A stretch of 64,000 nucleotides of DNA from Auricularia sp. M13 (lineage: Eukaryota; Basidiomycota; Agaricomycetes; Auriculariales; Auriculariaceae): contig CM073197.1 in NCBI GenBank assembly GCA_037042915.1, positions 1,488,001 to 1,552,000 of the forward strand, written 5' to 3'. A program made the translations under genes and the position numbers. Below, piece after piece: positions 33,276 through 43,825 of this stretch; positions within the stretch are counted from its first letter, which is position 1; each line of letters opens with the position of its first letter. The notes beneath the pieces are model-generated. The model did not search any database and had not been told where the DNA came from. It saw only the letters and a program-made list of their open reading frames with translations.

Positions 33276-34046
33276 ATGCGCGCCTTCGCCTCGTCTCTTG
33301 CTGCCCTCGCGCTTGCTTCCAGCGCAGCGGCCCACTTCGTGCTAAACTACCCTCCGGGTCGTGGATTCGCGGCCGAAAAGGAGCCAGAGCCCATCTGCGG
33401 TGGCTTCCCGGACGTTTCGGCCAACCGCACGGAATTTCCGCTCAAGGACGGTATTGTGTTTATCTCGAGCCACCACCCGCACGCAAACAGTCTGTTTATA
33501 GCTCCTGCCTTGTACATGTCGCCTTCCTAACCTCCTTTGCAGTCTATGTTGCGATTACGCTCGCCGAAAACCCGACCAAGTTCGACGAGTTCAACTCGAC
33601 GTCCGAGGGTGGCAAGGGCGGCGCAGTCCTGCCGTTCTTCAGGGTGACCAGCGAGGGCGACTTGTGCTTCAACACGAACATCGAGGCGCTGAAGATCGAT
33701 GGTGCGAAGGACGGCGCCAAGGCAACTCTTCAAGTCATCTACGACGGAGGCGACAGCCAACTATATCAGGTGGGATTTCTGTAGTTACACCTGCCGGCGC
33801 GGTGCTGATGCGTGCCAGTGCGCGGATATCATCCTCTCTGCCAGCGCCAAGTCCCCCGAGCAACCGACCTGCAAAGTAGTCGTTCCGGGTGAGGCGAGCG
33901 ATGACGACTCGGACCACGATGACGACCATGGCTCGACGGGGGGTAACTCGACAACGACTGAGCCGCCGAACGCTGGCATGAAGACCTCGGCATCCCAGTT
34001 CGTTGCTGCTGCGGTTGCATTCGCTGGCATGGCTCTGGCTATCTAG
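33276..34046 (+). CDS. BIM1/X325-like copper-binding GPI-anchored protein
   Basis: Member of the LPMO-like X325 family. In Cryptococcus, the family member Bim1 works with Ctr1 to acquire copper; X325 proteins bind copper but do not cleave polysaccharides. The ATG at 33276 starts a signal peptide (MRAFASSLAALALASSAAA) whose cleavage would expose HFVLNYPPGRGF, giving the N-terminal His of a histidine brace. CGGFPDVSANRTEFPLKDG follows. Then comes VFISSHHPHAN, joined across a 53-base intron (about 33491-33543) to IYVAITLAENPTKFDEFN; a His here is the likely second ligand. Next are GGKGGAVLPFFRV, GDLCFNTNIEALKIDGAKDG and TLQVIYDGGDSQLYQ. A second intron leads to CADIILSASAKSPEQPTC, a Ser/Asp/His-rich stalk (DDDSDHDDDHGSTGG) and a hydrophobic C-terminus (SQFVAAAVAFAGMALAI) typical of a GPI signal. 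Confidence 0.88.
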
Positions 34047-34228
34047 TTGGTGATTACTATGAACCATCTTTACGGGCCTCTGGCGTGGATGCAAAATAAA
34101 TATTTGATCTGGGCAATAAATATATGAAATGCGCAGAGAAAAAGAATTTGTATCGGGCTATGCGGAGGGCCACCGGAGTTGAATGTGACGGCAGCACTTT
34201 CCTCCGACCGCTCACGACATAAGCCAGG

Positions 34229-34234
34229 TATAAA
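34229..34234 (+). promoter_or_regulatory. TATA box of the FRE gene
   Basis: TATAAA in the context ggtataaagac, 51 bases before the ATG at 34285. It lies in the 238-base gap between the BIM1-like stop and the FRE start. Confidence 0.5.
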
Positions 34235-34284
34235 GACACCGCGGGGCTGTCTTGGGTTGCCCTCCTGTTCATTCCCGTTTCGAC

Positions 34285-36296
34285 ATGGCTGGTACGCCTC
34301 CTCAAGCGCCCCCAGAGCTCTCCATTTACAAGTGCGCTGGCACCTGTGTCCTGCGATCCCTCCTGACGTCGCATACGCAGTTCCTACGGCATTGACCCTC
34401 AATATGCTCGTGGATTCACAGCGCTCTGGACATCTGCGTTGGGCGTAGCCATTCTCGTCTCTCTGCCGAGCGTTTTACGATCGATACGGACTGGGAGGAC
34501 GTACCAGGGCTTGGGCCTCTGGGAGGACCTGCAGGGCAAGACTTATGCACCCATTTCGGACTCGGAGAATTCGCCTCCACCAAAGCCACGCTCACGAAGA
34601 ACTGTACGACCGCTGATGGACTGGTTGAGGACGAAAGGCAATGTCTTACCACGAGGACTCAACCTGAATATTACCCAAGGTACCGCCGTATCCTTCAGCA
34701 TCCGGACAGCGCCGTTGACAACGCTATGCAGTGCTTATTGTTGTCGTCTATATCGGCGCATTGGTATTCTGCACCTTTCACAAGGTACCAATTAGAGAGT
34801 ATCCAAACCGTCCTGGTATGCACGTCCTGCCGAGTGGCCGGGCAATTGCTGACAGTGTACACATCAGGGTTCATGAGCGTTGCTCAGCTGCCGGTCATCT
34901 TCCTATTTGCCTCCAAGAATGGCGTACTGTCCCTGCTACTTGGTCGTGGATACGAGAAGTTGAATTTCCTCCATCGCTGGGCGGGACGGGCTATCCTGGT
35001 GACCACGACAATTCATGGCTCGCTCTGGATACGCAACCATTTGACGCAAGCCCCCGAGCTGATGAAGGGGAGCAAGGAGCGCTATGGGATGGCCGCGTAC
35101 GGAACGCTTTGCCTCATCGTCCTGTCTTCCTTGGGACCTGTGCGAAGAGCTGTCTATCAATTATTTTTCTTCTGCCAGTACGTTCTTTGCCAATTGCTGC
35201 CGCGCTGTGACGCTCACGCCCGAGCGACAGCGTGATTGGATATGTTGCCTTCTTCATTATTGTATGCTACCACACGCCGTACGCAGTGCCGTGGATATTC
35301 CCCGCCGTCGCATTCTATGCAGCCGACCTGCTTGTGCGCATGGTACGCTTCCGGTTCAAGGATGCCACGGTCGTCGCAGTCGACAACCAGCTGACGCTCG
35401 TTCGTCTTCGTTCTTCACATACCCCTTTCGATGCCACTCATGCGATCTTCAGCTCCATGTACATGATGTTGATGGCGGCTGGATAGCGGGCCAGCACGTC
35501 CGAGTGCGCGCGCTCTTCGGCGGCCGCGTTTTCGAGTCACATCCATTGACAATATGTACTGCGCCACCGTCAACGTCATGCTCGGAGCAGCGGGGGCTGC
35601 TGCTTGGCGCGCGAGTGCAAGGACCGTGGACGCGCTCTTTGAACGCCCTCGCTGCGCAGCACGAAAAGGGCGCCCGTTTACTGGTCATGCTCGACGGTCC
35701 GTACGGTGGATGCAGGCTCGATCTCGGAGAGTTCGAGAATGTGCTGCTTGTTGCTGGCGGCTCGGGTGTCACGTTTACCCTTGGCCTGCTGGACGACCTG
35801 GTGGGCCGCGTTGTGCGACATGGCAGGAAGCATGGAGAGGTGACCAGGCGCGTCGAGTTCGCGTGGTGCATTCGCTCTTTCGGTATGTGTAGCACATGGT
35901 TTACCTTACATGTTCACATGCTAAGCGGCAATAGGCGCCATCGCATGGTTCGAGCCTCTGCTGCTTGACATTGCGCGCAAGGCGAAGGGCAGCTCGCTTG
36001 ACGTGCACATCTCTGTCTACGTGACTTGCCTATGCGACCCCGAAGCGGTCCCTGACATCCCCAACATGGATGTGACGCTGGACAAGCCGTCGATGAAGAG
36101 CCACCTGAGCCTATTCCTCACGCCCGATAGCGACAAAGAGGCAGGGAGCGTGGCATCTGGCGGCGGGCTTGGGATAGCTGTCTGTGGACCATCAGACCTG
36201 ACACGGGAAGCGCAGAATACGGTGGCGAGGTTATCGCCCGCGCAGATGAAGCTGTTGGGCGGGGCATCGCTGCACACAGAGCAGTTCTGTTTGTAA
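34285..36296 (+). CDS. FRE-family ferric/cupric reductase
   Basis: Plasma-membrane flavocytochrome that passes electrons from NADPH through FAD and two hemes to extracellular Fe(III) or Cu(II). Exon 1 (MAGTPPQAPPELSIYN) is joined by an intron (about 34332-34380) to SYGIDPQYARGFTALWTSAL. The ferric-reductase membrane domain includes GFMSVAQLPVIFLFASKNGV, LNFLHRWAGRAILVTTTIHG and VIGYVAFFIIVCYHTPYAVP, with the paired heme His residues. The FAD-binding part has GGWIAGQHVRVRALFGG and ESHPLTI. The NAD-binding part has VLLVAGGSGVTFTLGLLDD, and the C-terminus has GIAVCGPSDLTREAQNTVA. All FRE hallmarks are present across about eight exons with no frame break seen. It is third in the copper cluster. 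FRE proteins reduce both metals, so copper specificity is inferred from the neighbours. Confidence 0.9.
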
Positions 36297-36412
36297 GATC
36301 TATAGAATGCGGTCTTGTATACATTGGTCGTGTGCGGTCGTAAGGGAAAGTGTAATACTAGTGCTGTGTTGTACATCCCAAGGAGAAGACATTGTCATGT
36401 CACTGCAGTCAA

Positions 36413-37480
36413 TTAACGCAACTTGCCCATCTGTGCCTTGGCACCTTGAAGCTTGCTGCTGGTGTTATCGACCTCGTCGGAGAATTGGTCGAGTATCTCG
36501 ATCTGCTCCGCAATCTCCTGGCCGATGGCGATCCCGAGATGCTTCTGACGCTCGAGGATAGAGGAGAGTCGGTTGAGGTGCTGGTCTTGCTGTTCAATCT
36601 GCAGCTGCTGCAGCTGCACAAGGCCGCGTTCGTCTAGAGGACGAGTCTGTTCCGTTTCCTGTGGCGGTTGGCGTTGGCCAAAGACACGCGTCGGAGGCTT
36701 GGTAGACGCTGCGCCCAGCAGTTCAGTCCGCTCAGCGCGAGCTTGCGAACTTGTTGCGGGCTGGGAGGTCGCGATGGCACGCGCCGTCTTGGCCGCGATG
36801 ACGATGCGGCTGAGCTTCTCGCAGTCGTCGTTCAGCCTGGCGACCATGTCTGTCCGACGCTGAACTTCGCCCTCGCTCATGCCCGCCGTTGCCAGCGCGC
36901 TCAGCGAGGTAGCAAGGACGCCGACACGCGTGACCAGCGCCGCGAGCTTCTTCTTGGCCTGGACGTTGGCGGTATGCGCGCCAGCGACGTCCCCGCGCTC
37001 GGCCAGCGCGTCCCGCTTGAGTGTGTCAGCCCGGATGTCGCGCGCCACGGCCTGCAGATCGAGCTGCTCATCAAGCCAGGAAGACGCCGTAAACTGCGCG
37101 CTGCCATCCGGGGCCGTGTTGCCCTTGCCAATGGGTACAGCGATGAAGTCCTTGAAGGCGAAAGTGTCGCGCCACCGAGAGTCGCGCGAGCTCAGGATAG
37201 CCCGCAGATAGCGCTCCAAGCCCTGGCGCCGCTCCTCTAGAATGGCAGGGTCGTGCATGGTGCGCCTGAGCGAAAATGTGTGCTTGGGCGGGAGCTCGGC
37301 GGGCGGGGCGGCGCCGGCAGCCTCGGTAAGCTCATCGTGCAGCTCGACGAACTCGGAATAGCGACGCCAGGTCTCCCATGACCGTACGGACGCGATGACC
37401 GCAATCTTGAAGACGGTATGCGGCTTGGGCTCGCTGCGCTCCTTGTGCTCGGGGACGGTTATGGACTGGACCGTGGTCAT
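36413..37480 (-). CDS. VAM7: PX-domain SNARE Vam7-like
   Basis: Soluble Qc-SNARE of vacuole fusion. The ATG at 37480 (MTTVQSITVPEHKERSEPKP) begins a PX domain that binds PI3P: VFKIAVIASVRSWETWRRYS, EFVELHDEL, ELPPKHTFSLRRTMHDPAIL and ERRQGLERYLRAILSSRDSR. A helical middle region follows. The C-terminal coiled coil (QQLQIEQQDQHLNRLSSILE, then ERQKHLGIAIGQEIAEQIEI) is a SNARE motif with Gln at the expected zero layer, ending KAQMGKLR. There is no C-terminal membrane helix, as in yeast Vam7, which is held on vacuoles by PX and HOPS. The gene appears intronless after the start. The frame is open far upstream, but that part is low-complexity and unlikely to be coding. Its partner Ypt7 is encoded at 52816-53774. 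Confidence 0.85.
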   Translation of the reverse strand: MTTVQSITVPEHKERSEPKPHTVFKIAVIASVRSWETWRRYSEFVELHDELTEAAGAAPPAELPPKHTFSLRRTMHDPAILEERRQGLERYLRAILSSRDSRWRDTFAFKDFIAVPIGKGNTAPDGSAQFTASSWLDEQLDLQAVARDIRADTLKRDALAERGDVAGAHTANVQAKKKLAALVTRVGVLATSLSALATAGMSEGEVQRRTDMVARLNDDCEKLSRIVIAAKTARAIATSQPATSSQARAERTELLGAASTKPPTRVFGQRQPPQETEQTRPLDERGLVQLQQLQIEQQDQHLNRLSSILERQKHLGIAIGQEIAEQIEILDQFSDEVDNTSSKLQGAKAQMGKLR

Positions 37481-37631
37481 GATGTCAGTCAGGGTGCGTT
37501 CGGCTGCGAGCGACTGCGCGCCTCGACACATCTGGCAACGAGCGACCTTGTATTGCAATATCCTAACCATATACAATAATATACTAGGATATTTAATTAC
37601 AGGCGATCGGAAGATATGAAAATTGATGCAG

Positions 37632-38957
37632 TGATACCCAGGATCAAACAGACCCCAACAAGTGTACCCTATCCCGCTTCCTCGACGACGGCGCGCTGGC
37701 TGGAGCGAATGTAGAGATAGAGCGCGTGGGCGGCGGCTCTGACGGCGCCACGCTCGCCCCCCGCCCGCCGTCGCCCGCGCTCTCGACGACGTCCAGCGTG
37801 TCCAAATTCCACGAGGAGCTCGACGACGACCGTGTTTCTGTGGTCCCACCCTCGCCGCCCGACGCCGAGCCGCCGTCGCGCCCGCGCAGCCCGCAGACCG
37901 AACAGGGCGCCGGCTTCTTCGGTTCCGGCGAGCGCAGCGCCGACGGCCTGCGCTTGCTCGCAAAGCGCTTCCGCGCCAGGACGCACTCGGGCGGCCGCAT
38001 CCGCCCAGCCAGCGGCGTAGGCGAGCGGCGCACGCGCGTACTCAGCGTCGAACGGCCGTCCTTTGAGGTCTCCGTGACGCCGCCGACGCCGAGCACGGTG
38101 CTGGGGCTGGGCATGCCGGCGCACACCGAGAGCAAGGCCGAGGGCAAGAGAAAGGCCAGCGACCCCGACAGCAGCATGGACAGCAGCGAGCCTGCGGACG
38201 GCGGTACGTAGCCTGTCTCCGACCTGCTCACGTGCTCATCGCCGCCGTCGCCGTAGCCAAGCGCGTCCACACGAAAAGTCTGGCATCCAGTGCGCCGTCC
38301 GCGTACCGCAACGCCAAGCGCATCCGCCTCTCAACCCCGCACGAGGAGGCTGGCTCTTCCACGCTGCGTGGAGCCCCGCACGGCCTCGACCAGCAGCTTC
38401 ACCCGCCGCCGCGCCCGTCGTCGCGCGCAAGCACCGCCTATACCGTCCGCACCAACCGCAGCATCCCCGTCCGCGCCATCGTCAGCCCCCGCCCACCCAG
38501 CATCGCAGGCTCGAACAGGACATTCCACATGCGCGACCCGACCGCTCGCCCGCCACCGCCCGTGGGCTGGCGGCCGCTCTCTGCTGTGCTCGACGAGGAT
38601 ATCCAGGTCCCTGTCGTCCCCTCGGCGCAAGTCCCGCCTCCTAGGAAACGATCGGTCCCCTGGACGGCGTGGGCGTTCTACCTTGGCTTTGTGCTCTTCC
38701 CGCTCTGGTGGATCGCCGCCTTCAGCAGGGTCTCTCCCTGGCCTGGGAGGGAAAAGCCAAATTGGCAGGGTTGGCTGCAAGCACGAGGTATGTTGCTGGT
38801 CTTTGGCAGCTGGGTTTGAGCTCTGATTTGCCGTCATATAGACCAGCGAGCGTGGAGGCGGCGGAATAGATGGATGAGTGCTGTCGGCCTCGTTGTCTAC
38901 ATCCCCATTATCGTCCTCGCCGCCGTGTTTGGCGGCAAAGCCACCGTCACTGAGTAG
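37632..38957 (+). CDS. Hypothetical protein with two C-terminal membrane helices
   Basis: Not assigned to a characterised family. The 5' end is not resolved: the frame is open from an acceptor-like site at 37631 (DPNKCTLSRFLDDG, then NVEIERVGGGSDGATLAPRP), so a first exon probably lies further left. The long N-terminal region is Ser/Pro/Arg-rich and probably disordered. An intron (about 38202-38257) leads to KRVHTKSLASSAPSAYRNAK. Near the end is a membrane segment, VPWTAWAFYLGFVLFPLWWI. After an intron ending near 38848 comes DQRAWRRRNRWMSAVGLVVY, with a second helix continuing IPIIVLAAVFGG. Stop is at 38957. A long disordered cytosolic part with a C-terminal hairpin of two helices resembles uncharacterised membrane proteins of Agaricomycetes. 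Confidence 0.6.
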
Positions 38958-39526
38958 CAGTCAGTGCCCTCAATCCTCCACTTTCCCATTCATATACTCT
39001 GGGTTCAATTTCTTTGACCATCAGCCCACACCCGCACTCTCAACTCCCACCCTCACATCCTCATCATCATCTCGTTCCCAACATCTCATACGCTTCGTGT
39101 CACTCATTTTCTGACCACATTTTTGCCTTGCCATAGCACGGACACTCACACTCACTTAAAGTATATTAATTTGCTTGCCAGATGTCCTTTTGACCAGACA
39201 GCTCGTGGCTTTGTCCGCTGCTCCGCAGGTTTGCCTTTTCTCTGTCTCATTTTTGCATCGTAGGATTGCATTGCTCATCTTGAAGCTCGTCTTGTTGGTT
39301 TTTGGAGGGTCGGAATAGTCGTGCTGTAGAGCTGTTATATAGCTTGCTGCTTTAGACGATATCTCCTGTCCACCGTGATGAAGATCCCCCAACCTGACCT
39401 TACATCTGACTGCAGAAATAATGATGTGGAAAACGCTGATGAAGTGCACTGGCACGCAGAAGTAGGGTAAGAGATACAGGACTCGCGAACGGGGACGGGA
39501 ATAAACTATGTATACATAATGAGAGC
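38958..39526. other. Convergent intergenic region, no gene seen
   Basis: About 570 bases between the 3' ends of the two-helix membrane protein and Mph1. It is pyrimidine-rich at first (cctcatcatcatctcg) and AT-richer than its surroundings after that, as expected for 3' UTRs. Confidence 0.45.
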
Positions 39527-42500
39527 TCAAGGTTCGCTGGAATCGGGGATGATAGGGTCGTCGTCGCCGACCACAAAGCTGTCCATCTCGTAGTCCGATA
39601 ACGTGCGGTCCTGCACAGGTGAGCTCGATACGCCCGCTGCACGCTTCCGGTTAGCGAGCTCGCGCGCATTCAGGTGCGAGTTTTTGCGCATGGGACCGTT
39701 GGCAAAGCGCGGGCCGCGCGCGCCAGGTGGCGCCTGGGTGAACAGGCTGGCGCGGTACGCTGCGTCCTGATCGTACGACGAGTCCGCCTGAGTGCAGGCA
39801 GCTCGGTCACGAAGAGGCGATCCGACTCGGACTCCTCTTCGTCGCTGGCCGAAGTGTCGCCCGCGTCCGGATCGTTCTCGTCGCCGGAGTGCACGGCAAT
39901 GGTGTCGACAAGCTCGTTTCGCTCTGCGCGCCGGAGGGGATCAGCGCGGACGCGGGTTCGTGAGCGCCGTACGGGCGCGGGTTGGATGGGAGAAGAAGAC
40001 GGGAGATCGGTGACACGCTTGAGGCGCGATATGGGCTCGAGTTCGGGAGAATCGTCGAATGATAGGTTGGCGGCATGCTGCAGACGTCGCACAGCCTGGC
40101 CGGGTGCGCGTATGGCTTGTGTGGACACCTCAGGCGAGGACTGGAGGGCCGCCACTGGCGGCGCCGGTTTGACAAAAGCAAACGAGCTAGTGGGACGAGG
40201 GGGGACCGGTCTGCTATTGGCGACAGTTGACGATAAAGGGGCGGGTTTGTCGCGCAGGCGTAGACTCGACCATCTCTACGTCGCTGTCCAAGACCGGTTC
40301 AGGGACACGACTGATGGTCCTGGCTGACTGGAAACCGACAGTAACTGGAACCGAAGGGGGCGCCATAACCTCGACATCGGAGTCGTCGTCGCTGCTGAGA
40401 ATCCACTTGTACTTGTCTGAAGGATGAGGTGCTGATTTTGTCGAGATAGCTGGGGAGTCGCAAAGATCCACGATTGAATGTTCAGCGGACGTCGAGGCAG
40501 ATCCAGATTTCGCTGATGCGGAGCGTTTTGATGTCGAGGATTTGGTGGAAGATTTTGCCTTGGCTTTAGACTTGGTGGGCAGCGGCGGGGCATCCGCATC
40601 AGAGCCGGAAGCCATCTCGGCCAGGACTTGACTGTAGGAAAGTTCCTCAGGCGGGTCGTCTTTCTTCTTCGTCGCACGCTTCTTGGTGGGCTTCTTGGGC
40701 AGCTCGTCGCCGTCTATGGCAGCCTTGACCTGTTCATAGGTGAGCAGTTCTGGCTCCTTCGACTTCTTGGATGCCCGTTTTCTCGGCCGGTCATCAGCGT
40801 CGTCCCCGTCATCCTCCTCGCCCTTCTTGCGCTTCTTGCGTAAACTAGACGCCGTGACGAAGCCGGTCATTGCGCCTTCGGGGATGTTCCTCAGCGGGTC
40901 CGAGTTTCGCTTCCGCTTCTGCGAGGGGGCTGCCTCTCCGCCCTCTTCGTCGCCGCCAGCGTCTCCCTCGGAGGACTTGGCTTTACGCCTCCTCTTAACC
41001 TCCCGGACGTAGGGCTCGCATTCGACGATGCGCTCCACGCAGGCAGGCGAAATGTCGTTGGGCAGGAGGCGGTCCACGTCGGAGTATAGTTCGTACTGCG
41101 CCATGCGGATCGCATACTGTACGGCCTCGTACTTCTCTTGCGCCTTGCTCCAATTCTGCTCCTCGCGGTTTTCCGTCATCAGTAGTATGAGTTGGCCGTC
41201 GCGTCTACGACCCGTACGACCTGCGCGCTGGAGACCGCGGATGGGACTGCTCGGTGTTTCGTAGCAGACGATCAAGTCGACTTCTCCGATGTCGAGTCCC
41301 TCCTCACCGATGGAGGTGCTGATTAAGACATTGTACTCGCCGTTTTTGAAGCGCTCGATGAGCTGTTGTGGAAGAGGATCAGGAATAGTTGACTGGTTAC
41401 GGAACAAATATGCTCAGACCTCGAGTTGCTGGGTCTGCGCCATCCCCTTCTTGCCCTTCTTATCGTCACCCTGGCCAATGAACCTTGCCGCATTGATAAG
41501 CGGCGAGTCAGACTTGAGGTACTCCACAATCTCCTCAACGCATGCGCGAAAAGAAACGAAGACGATGGCCTTGGAATTCTTCCGTTCGTCGTCCTCCATG
41601 GCTTGAACGAAGTAGTCGATGAGCAACGCGCGGAGCTTTTCCAGCTTGGGATGTATGAGTCTCCCCTGCTCTTCCTCGGTATGGAAGTCCTTGAGGAGCT
41701 GTTTGTATTCTCTCGATTGGGTGTACGAAGGCGGCTTCCTCGGCTTGCCATCCGCGGAGGTCTCGTTCAGACGACCCTCAAGGTGCTCGAGGGCGAGTTT
41801 TGGGCTATACTCGAGCTGCAGGACGGTTAAAACCACATGTCACGAAACCGGCTGCACTTACAAAATAACTCATCGCCGTTGAAAGCGCATGCAGATTGTT
41901 CAACGTGGGCCATACCCAAGGTTCCGCCGGTGGTCGCCTGCCGTGCAACGAATCTATGGCACCCTTGATCGTGAATGGACGAATATACAACGGATCGAGG
42001 GTGCCGCGGATTTCGCCATTCTTGAATCTCTTGAGCATTGGCTGAACCAAGTCAAACGGAGAACTCTACACGGAACGATATTCTGCGCACCAGCATCATC
42101 TTCGCCATAGCATCTCGAAGTTTCGCCAAGTGAGGCGGTATCTGGAGTATAATCTCGCTTCGTGCCTGCAATGGAAAGCGTTAGTTGTAAAGAACGAGGT
42201 GAACTGCGCACAGCTGACCTTCTTCTTGATATATGGAACAATATCCGGGCTCGCCTCACTGCGAATCTCAATATGGCTAATGTGCAAGGCATCGATGATA
42301 GGCTGCATTTTCTCTTTGTCGGATGATGGAGTCGCAGTCAGCGCCAGAATCCTAAAGTGCGGATTCTTTGCCGTGATGTGGCGGATGACTGTAGCGTATG
42401 CATATTCCCCGGTGGCTTTATGAGCCTCATCTATAAGAGAGACATGCGGTTAGGACGTGAATTTGGGAAGCGCCGGACGACAGACCTATAATGAGTAGAA

Positions 42501-43748
42501 CGATATCTTGGACGTCGAAGTTCTCAGAGTTCAAGTCGTTCTGGAGTGTTTGTGGGGTCATATAGAATACCCGCTTCTGCTCCCACTGGTGGTTATTCAC
42601 GTCAGCTTTCATGGGCTCAAACTGTGATCCACAAATTCTGGACGAACCAGGATCGCGCGCCTCTCCTTCGAAATTTCACCGTGCATTTCGGCCGCGTCTG
42701 AGCCAGGTATTCCGCAGACCTCGTGACAAGCTGCGATTTGTTGTGCCACAAGAGGTTTCGTAGGGCACATGAAGATGATCTTGCCTGTCGGGAACCATCG
42801 CCAGTCTGCAAGACAAGATTAGGTTGCATATAGTGCACGGCGCCGAAAAGCTTACAGTTGAGCATAATCACGCTCGCAATGAAAGTTTTGCCCAGACCCG
42901 TAGGAAGAGCTACTAGAGTATTCTCGAGGAGGGCAGCTTCCACGATGGAGAACTGGTATGATCGTTTCTCTCGGTTCAGCGGGTATATCCACTGTCTGGC
43001 GTTCAGTCTGTCGAGTTGCGGCTTCATCGGTGGAGGCTAGAGGACATTGTTAGAGAATTTCAAGACACAGCGATGCGGTAAGTACGCACGGGCCTGTATT
43101 CGGAAACGCAATCGAGGAAGATGCGGTCAGTAGATCAAAATGTGGCGGACGATTACACTTGCCCGACTGGAGCGAATGTTAGCTAGGCAACACTATGCAG
43201 GGCCCTAACATACCTGGGACGAATGGAGCAGGGAATTGTTCGAATTCGATTTCTTCCTCGTCGCTGGCAGGCTTGGATTTGCCCTTGCCCTTCGGCTTCG
43301 ACTTGCGAGGCTTGCCGCTTTTTGCGAAAGCAGTCTGATCCCAGACCTTGGACTTGACAAATTTTCCAGCCTTCGGCATGGCTTTGGGCCTGTCGTTGCC
43401 TGCGTTTGCATTGTATGCCTCGCCTGTAAGCGTGGTCTGTATGGTCCGGCTGGTGGTGCGCGCGAAAGGCGGTCTCGGTTGTGCGGTTTCGCGTGGTGGG
43501 ATGGTGATAGGCCCGGTGGCCTTGTCAATAAGCTCGAGCTCGCTCTCGTCAAAGTCGAAGGTGTAGTCCTCGAATTCGTCGTCGTCGTTCTGGGTTGGTA
43601 ACGTTGGCGGCGGCTGGGTTGCAGCTTGAGGGGCTGCTTGCGACTGGGCCGGCGCCTGTGTCGCGTGTGCGGACTCGAGCGCGTCAAGCTGGGCTAGGAT
43701 CTCGTCGTCGAAGGCATCGTCGGAGTCGAGCAGCATCGACTCGTCCAT
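39527..43748 (-). CDS. MPH1: FANCM/Mph1-type ATP-dependent DNA helicase
   Basis: SF2 helicase/translocase that remodels replication forks and D-loops. The ATG at 43748 ([20 protein letters not shown]) leads through an acidic and Pro-rich region. Then come [20 protein letters not shown] and motif [21 protein letters not shown]. The next exons give WRFPTGKI-type sequence with [40 protein letters not shown] and motif [21 protein letters not shown] (an intron splits LLII from DEAH). Motif III is LALTATPSS. The helicase C-lobe has [40 protein letters not shown] and motif [16 protein letters not shown] long basic, disordered tail ends [10 protein letters not shown] at 39527. The start is divergent from the protease gene at 43826, about 77 bases away. 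The domain order and all SF2 motifs fit FANCM/Mph1/Fml1. Confidence 0.92.
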
Positions 43749-43825
43749 GCTGTCGGGGGTGGCGCGGAGACAGGAGACAACGCGGTCTGGCGGAGTTTAG
43801 TCACGTGTTGATCCCTCTTTCAGCC

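Noticed and set aside
37481-37963. N-terminal extension of Vam7 in the long open frame
   Set aside because: Low-complexity Arg-rich sequence antisense to the neighbouring gene; the PX domain starts properly at 37480.
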